Below, piece after piece: positions 38,814-40,453 of a stretch of 40,453 nucleotides of DNA (position 1 is its first letter; each line of letters opens with the position of its first letter). Origin of the DNA: Candidatus Intestinimonas stercoravium (GTDB lineage: Bacteria; Bacillota; Clostridia; Oscillospirales; Oscillospiraceae). The stretch lies in NCBI GenBank assembly GCA_019117605.1, contig DWZK01000080.1, positions 1 to 40,453 on the forward strand, read 5' to 3'. The notes beneath the pieces were generated by a model that had not been told where the DNA came from, made no database searches, and was given only the letters and a program-made list of their open reading frames with translations. The position numbers were made by a program, and so were the translations under genes.

Positions 38814-40181
38814 TCACACCATCTCTTCCGGGCGGAAGACCTGGTCGAAGCGCTCCGGGGTCAAGAAGCCCAGCTTCACGCAGGCATCTTTGAGGGAGAT
38901 GCCCTCAGCGTAGGCCAGCTTGGCGGTCCTGGCGGCGTTGTCATAGCCGATGTAGGGGTTGAGGGCGGTGACCAGCATCAGGGAGCTGTGCAGGTTGTGG
39001 CGGCACTTCTCCCGGTCGGCGGTGATGCCGGCGGCGCAGTTGCGGTCGAAAGAGACCATGCAGTCGGCCAGGAGCCGGGCGGACTGGAGGAAGTCATAGG
39101 CGCACACGGGCATGAACACGTTGAGCTCGAAGTTGCCCTGGCTGGCGGCCATGCCCACGGCCACGTCGTTGGCCATCACCTGGACCGCCACCATGGTCAC
39201 CGCCTCGCACTGGGTGGGGTTCACCTTGCCCGGCATGATGGAGGAGCCGGGCTCGTTGGCGGGGATGCGGATCTCCCCCAGGCCGCACCGGGGGCCGGAG
39301 GAGAGCCAGCGCACGTCGTTGGCGATCTTCATGAGGTCGGCGGCCAGGGCCTTCAGGGCCCCGTGGGCGAAGACCAGCTCGTCCTTGCTGGTGAGGGCGT
39401 GGAACTTGTTTGGCGCGGTGACGAAGGGGCGCCCGGTGAGGCGGGCCACCTCCTCCGCCACCCCCTCGGCGAAGCCGGCGGGGGCGTTGAGGCCGGTGCC
39501 CACTGCCGTGCCCCCCAGGGCCAGCTCATGGAGACCGGGGAGGGCCGCCCGGATCAGCGCGGCGTCCCGCTCCAGGGAGCTCCGCCAGCCGCTGATCTCC
39601 TGGCCCAGGGTGATGGGCACCGCGTCCTGGAGGTGTGTGCGGCCGGACTTCACCACGCCGGCGTTCTCCCCCTCCAGCCTGCGGAAGGTGGCGGTCAGGC
39701 CCTCCAGAGCGGGGAGGACCCCCTCCTCCAGGGCGGTGACGGCGGCGATGTGCATGGCCGTGGGGAAGGTGTCGTTGGAGCTCTGAGACATGTTCACATG
39801 GTCATTGGGGTGGAGGAGTTTTTCCCCGGCCAGTTCATTGCCCCGGTTGGCCACCACCTCGTTGACGTTCATATTGGACTGAGTGCCCGAGCCGGTCTGC
39901 CAGACCACCAGGGGGAAGTCACCATCCAGCCCGCCTGTCAGTATCTCGTCGCAGGCGGCGCAGATCCAGCGGCACCGCGCCTCGTCCAGCTTGCCCAGCT
40001 TTCGGTTGGTCAGGGCCGCCGCCTTCTTCAGCACCCCGAAGGCACGGATGATCTCTTCGGGCATCTTCTCCGTACCGATGCGGAAGTTCTGATAGCTCCG
40101 CTGGGTCTGGGCGCCCCAGTAGCGGTCCGCCGGGACCTGCATCTCCCCCATGCTGTCCCGCTCTATGCGATATCCTTCCAT
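38814..40181 (-). CDS. fumC: fumarate hydratase, class II
   Basis: 455 aa. It interconverts fumarate and malate. Oxygen-stable class II type with the superfamily signature [11 protein letters not shown], the active-site [13 protein letters not shown] and [18 protein letters not shown], shown here by SQSSNDTFP, and [17 protein letters not shown] with the catalytic His region. ATG 40181 follows AAGAGGGGACTT; the open frame upstream lacks a ribosome binding site. A -10-like TATAAA lies near 40220. First gene of the unit with malic enzyme. Upstream, towards the window edge, is the end of a transposase gene. Confidence 0.95.
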   Translation of the reverse strand: MEGYRIERDSMGEMQVPADRYWGAQTQRSYQNFRIGTEKMPEEIIRAFGVLKKAAALTNRKLGKLDEARCRWICAACDEILTGGLDGDFPLVVWQTGSGTQSNMNVNEVVANRGNELAGEKLLHPNDHVNMSQSSNDTFPTAMHIAAVTALEEGVLPALEGLTATFRRLEGENAGVVKSGRTHLQDAVPITLGQEISGWRSSLERDAALIRAALPGLHELALGGTAVGTGLNAPAGFAEGVAEEVARLTGRPFVTAPNKFHALTSKDELVFAHGALKALAADLMKIANDVRWLSSGPRCGLGEIRIPANEPGSSIMPGKVNPTQCEAVTMVAVQVMANDVAVGMAASQGNFELNVFMPVCAYDFLQSARLLADCMVSFDRNCAAGITADREKCRHNLHSSLMLVTALNPYIGYDNAARTAKLAYAEGISLKDACVKLGFLTPERFDQVFRPEEMV

Positions 40182-40332
40182 AAGTCCCCTCTTTTCTGGA
40201 ATGTCCTGTGATGCCCTTCTTTTATACCACATTTTCCCCCTCTCCGCTACTCTTTTTCATAGGATGAGAAAATGCGGCGATCCGACGCGCCGGGCCTCAT
40301 CTCGCAGGCGGAAGGGAGAGAATGTAGGTTTG

Positions 40333-40453
40333 TCAAACATATTGGACGGCGAACTCGTTAGGAGAGGACCAGTCAAGCGGTCTCATAGGGAAGTCGTTAG
40401 AGCGGCGGTTATGGACAGCGAGCTGCTTGGCGAAGTCATCGAGGGAGTAGAAA
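40333..40453 (-). CDS. transposase C-terminal fragment (cut by window edge)
   Basis: The last 39 codons of a gene running in from the right edge, ending in TGA at 40333-40335. It reads FYSLDDFAKQLAVHNRRSND, then FPMRPLDWSSPNEFAVQYV, which resembles the C terminus of DDE-type (integrase-core) transposases with their N-R-R...F-P-M-R-P-L-x-W-x-S-P pattern. The exact IS family cannot be set from this piece. The region 40182-40332 between it and fumC probably holds the IS end and the fumC promoter. Confidence 0.75.
   Translation of the reverse strand, partial: FYSLDDFAKQLAVHNRRSNDFPMRPLDWSSPNEFAVQYV

Overview
The window looks like a chromosomal segment of a GC-rich, spore-forming, butyrate-producing member of the Clostridia, most like Oscillospiraceae (Flavonifractor / Pseudoflavonifractor / Intestinimonas type). 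This is inferred from spore genes (a sleB-like cortex lytic enzyme and a spoVB-like flippase), a crt-hbd butyryl-CoA pair, many GTG/TTG starts, strong GGAGG ribosome binding sites and very GC-rich third codon positions. No species call is possible without a database.

Layout. 1-880: 3' end of a 23S rRNA gene, tRNA-Glu, tRNA-Lys and a 5S rRNA gene with its own promoter. 0.9-5.2 kb: an FAD-dependent oxidoreductase, an orphan tyrosine integrase, an AlbA_2/Schlafen-type protein and a HAD hydrolase. 5.4-10 kb: an EF-G-like GTPase, then hbd and crt; the 3' ends of the EF-G-like gene and of crt are both duplicated around structured repeats. 10.2-14.4 kb: DUF554 protein, flippase, SDR, pyridoxal/pyridoxamine kinase. 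14.5-16.5 kb: a tRNA island (Phe, Leu, Ser) with two tRNA-Leu 5'-half copies flanking a pRiA4b ORF-3-like gene and a large inverted repeat block. 16.6-20.9 kb: PuuD-like hydrolase, xpt, sleB, a small membrane protein, a hairpin cluster, galU, queT. 21-24.9 kb: DUF3842 protein, a uridine-kinase-like protein, cysK, AI-2E-family permease. 24.9-27.1 kb: aroF-tyrA with a tyrosine-rich leader peptide and a terminator. 27.1-29.9 kb: mutY, tdk, an XRE regulator and a radical SAM protein. 30-31.9 kb: ECF sigma factor and DUF4179 protein. 32-33.3 kb: rpsF-ssb-rpsR. 33.3-40.2 kb: icd, a secreted GH25/LysM lysozyme, a cytidylate-kinase-like protein, a GNAT acetyltransferase, NAD-malic enzyme and fumC. The right edge cuts a transposase gene.

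How the genes work together. fumC and malic enzyme form one unit that takes fumarate to malate to pyruvate; icd supplies 2-oxoglutarate and NADPH; crt and hbd are the middle steps of butyrate formation. aroF and tyrA form a tyrosine-synthesis operon whose leader looks like a classical ribosome-mediated attenuator: seven Tyr codons in a 27-codon peptide, then an intrinsic terminator just before aroF. The other signals worth a second look are (i) a family of structured intergenic repeats with compensatory base changes, found next to duplicated gene 3' ends, and (ii) the repeated tRNA-Leu 5' halves with a common hairpin tail.
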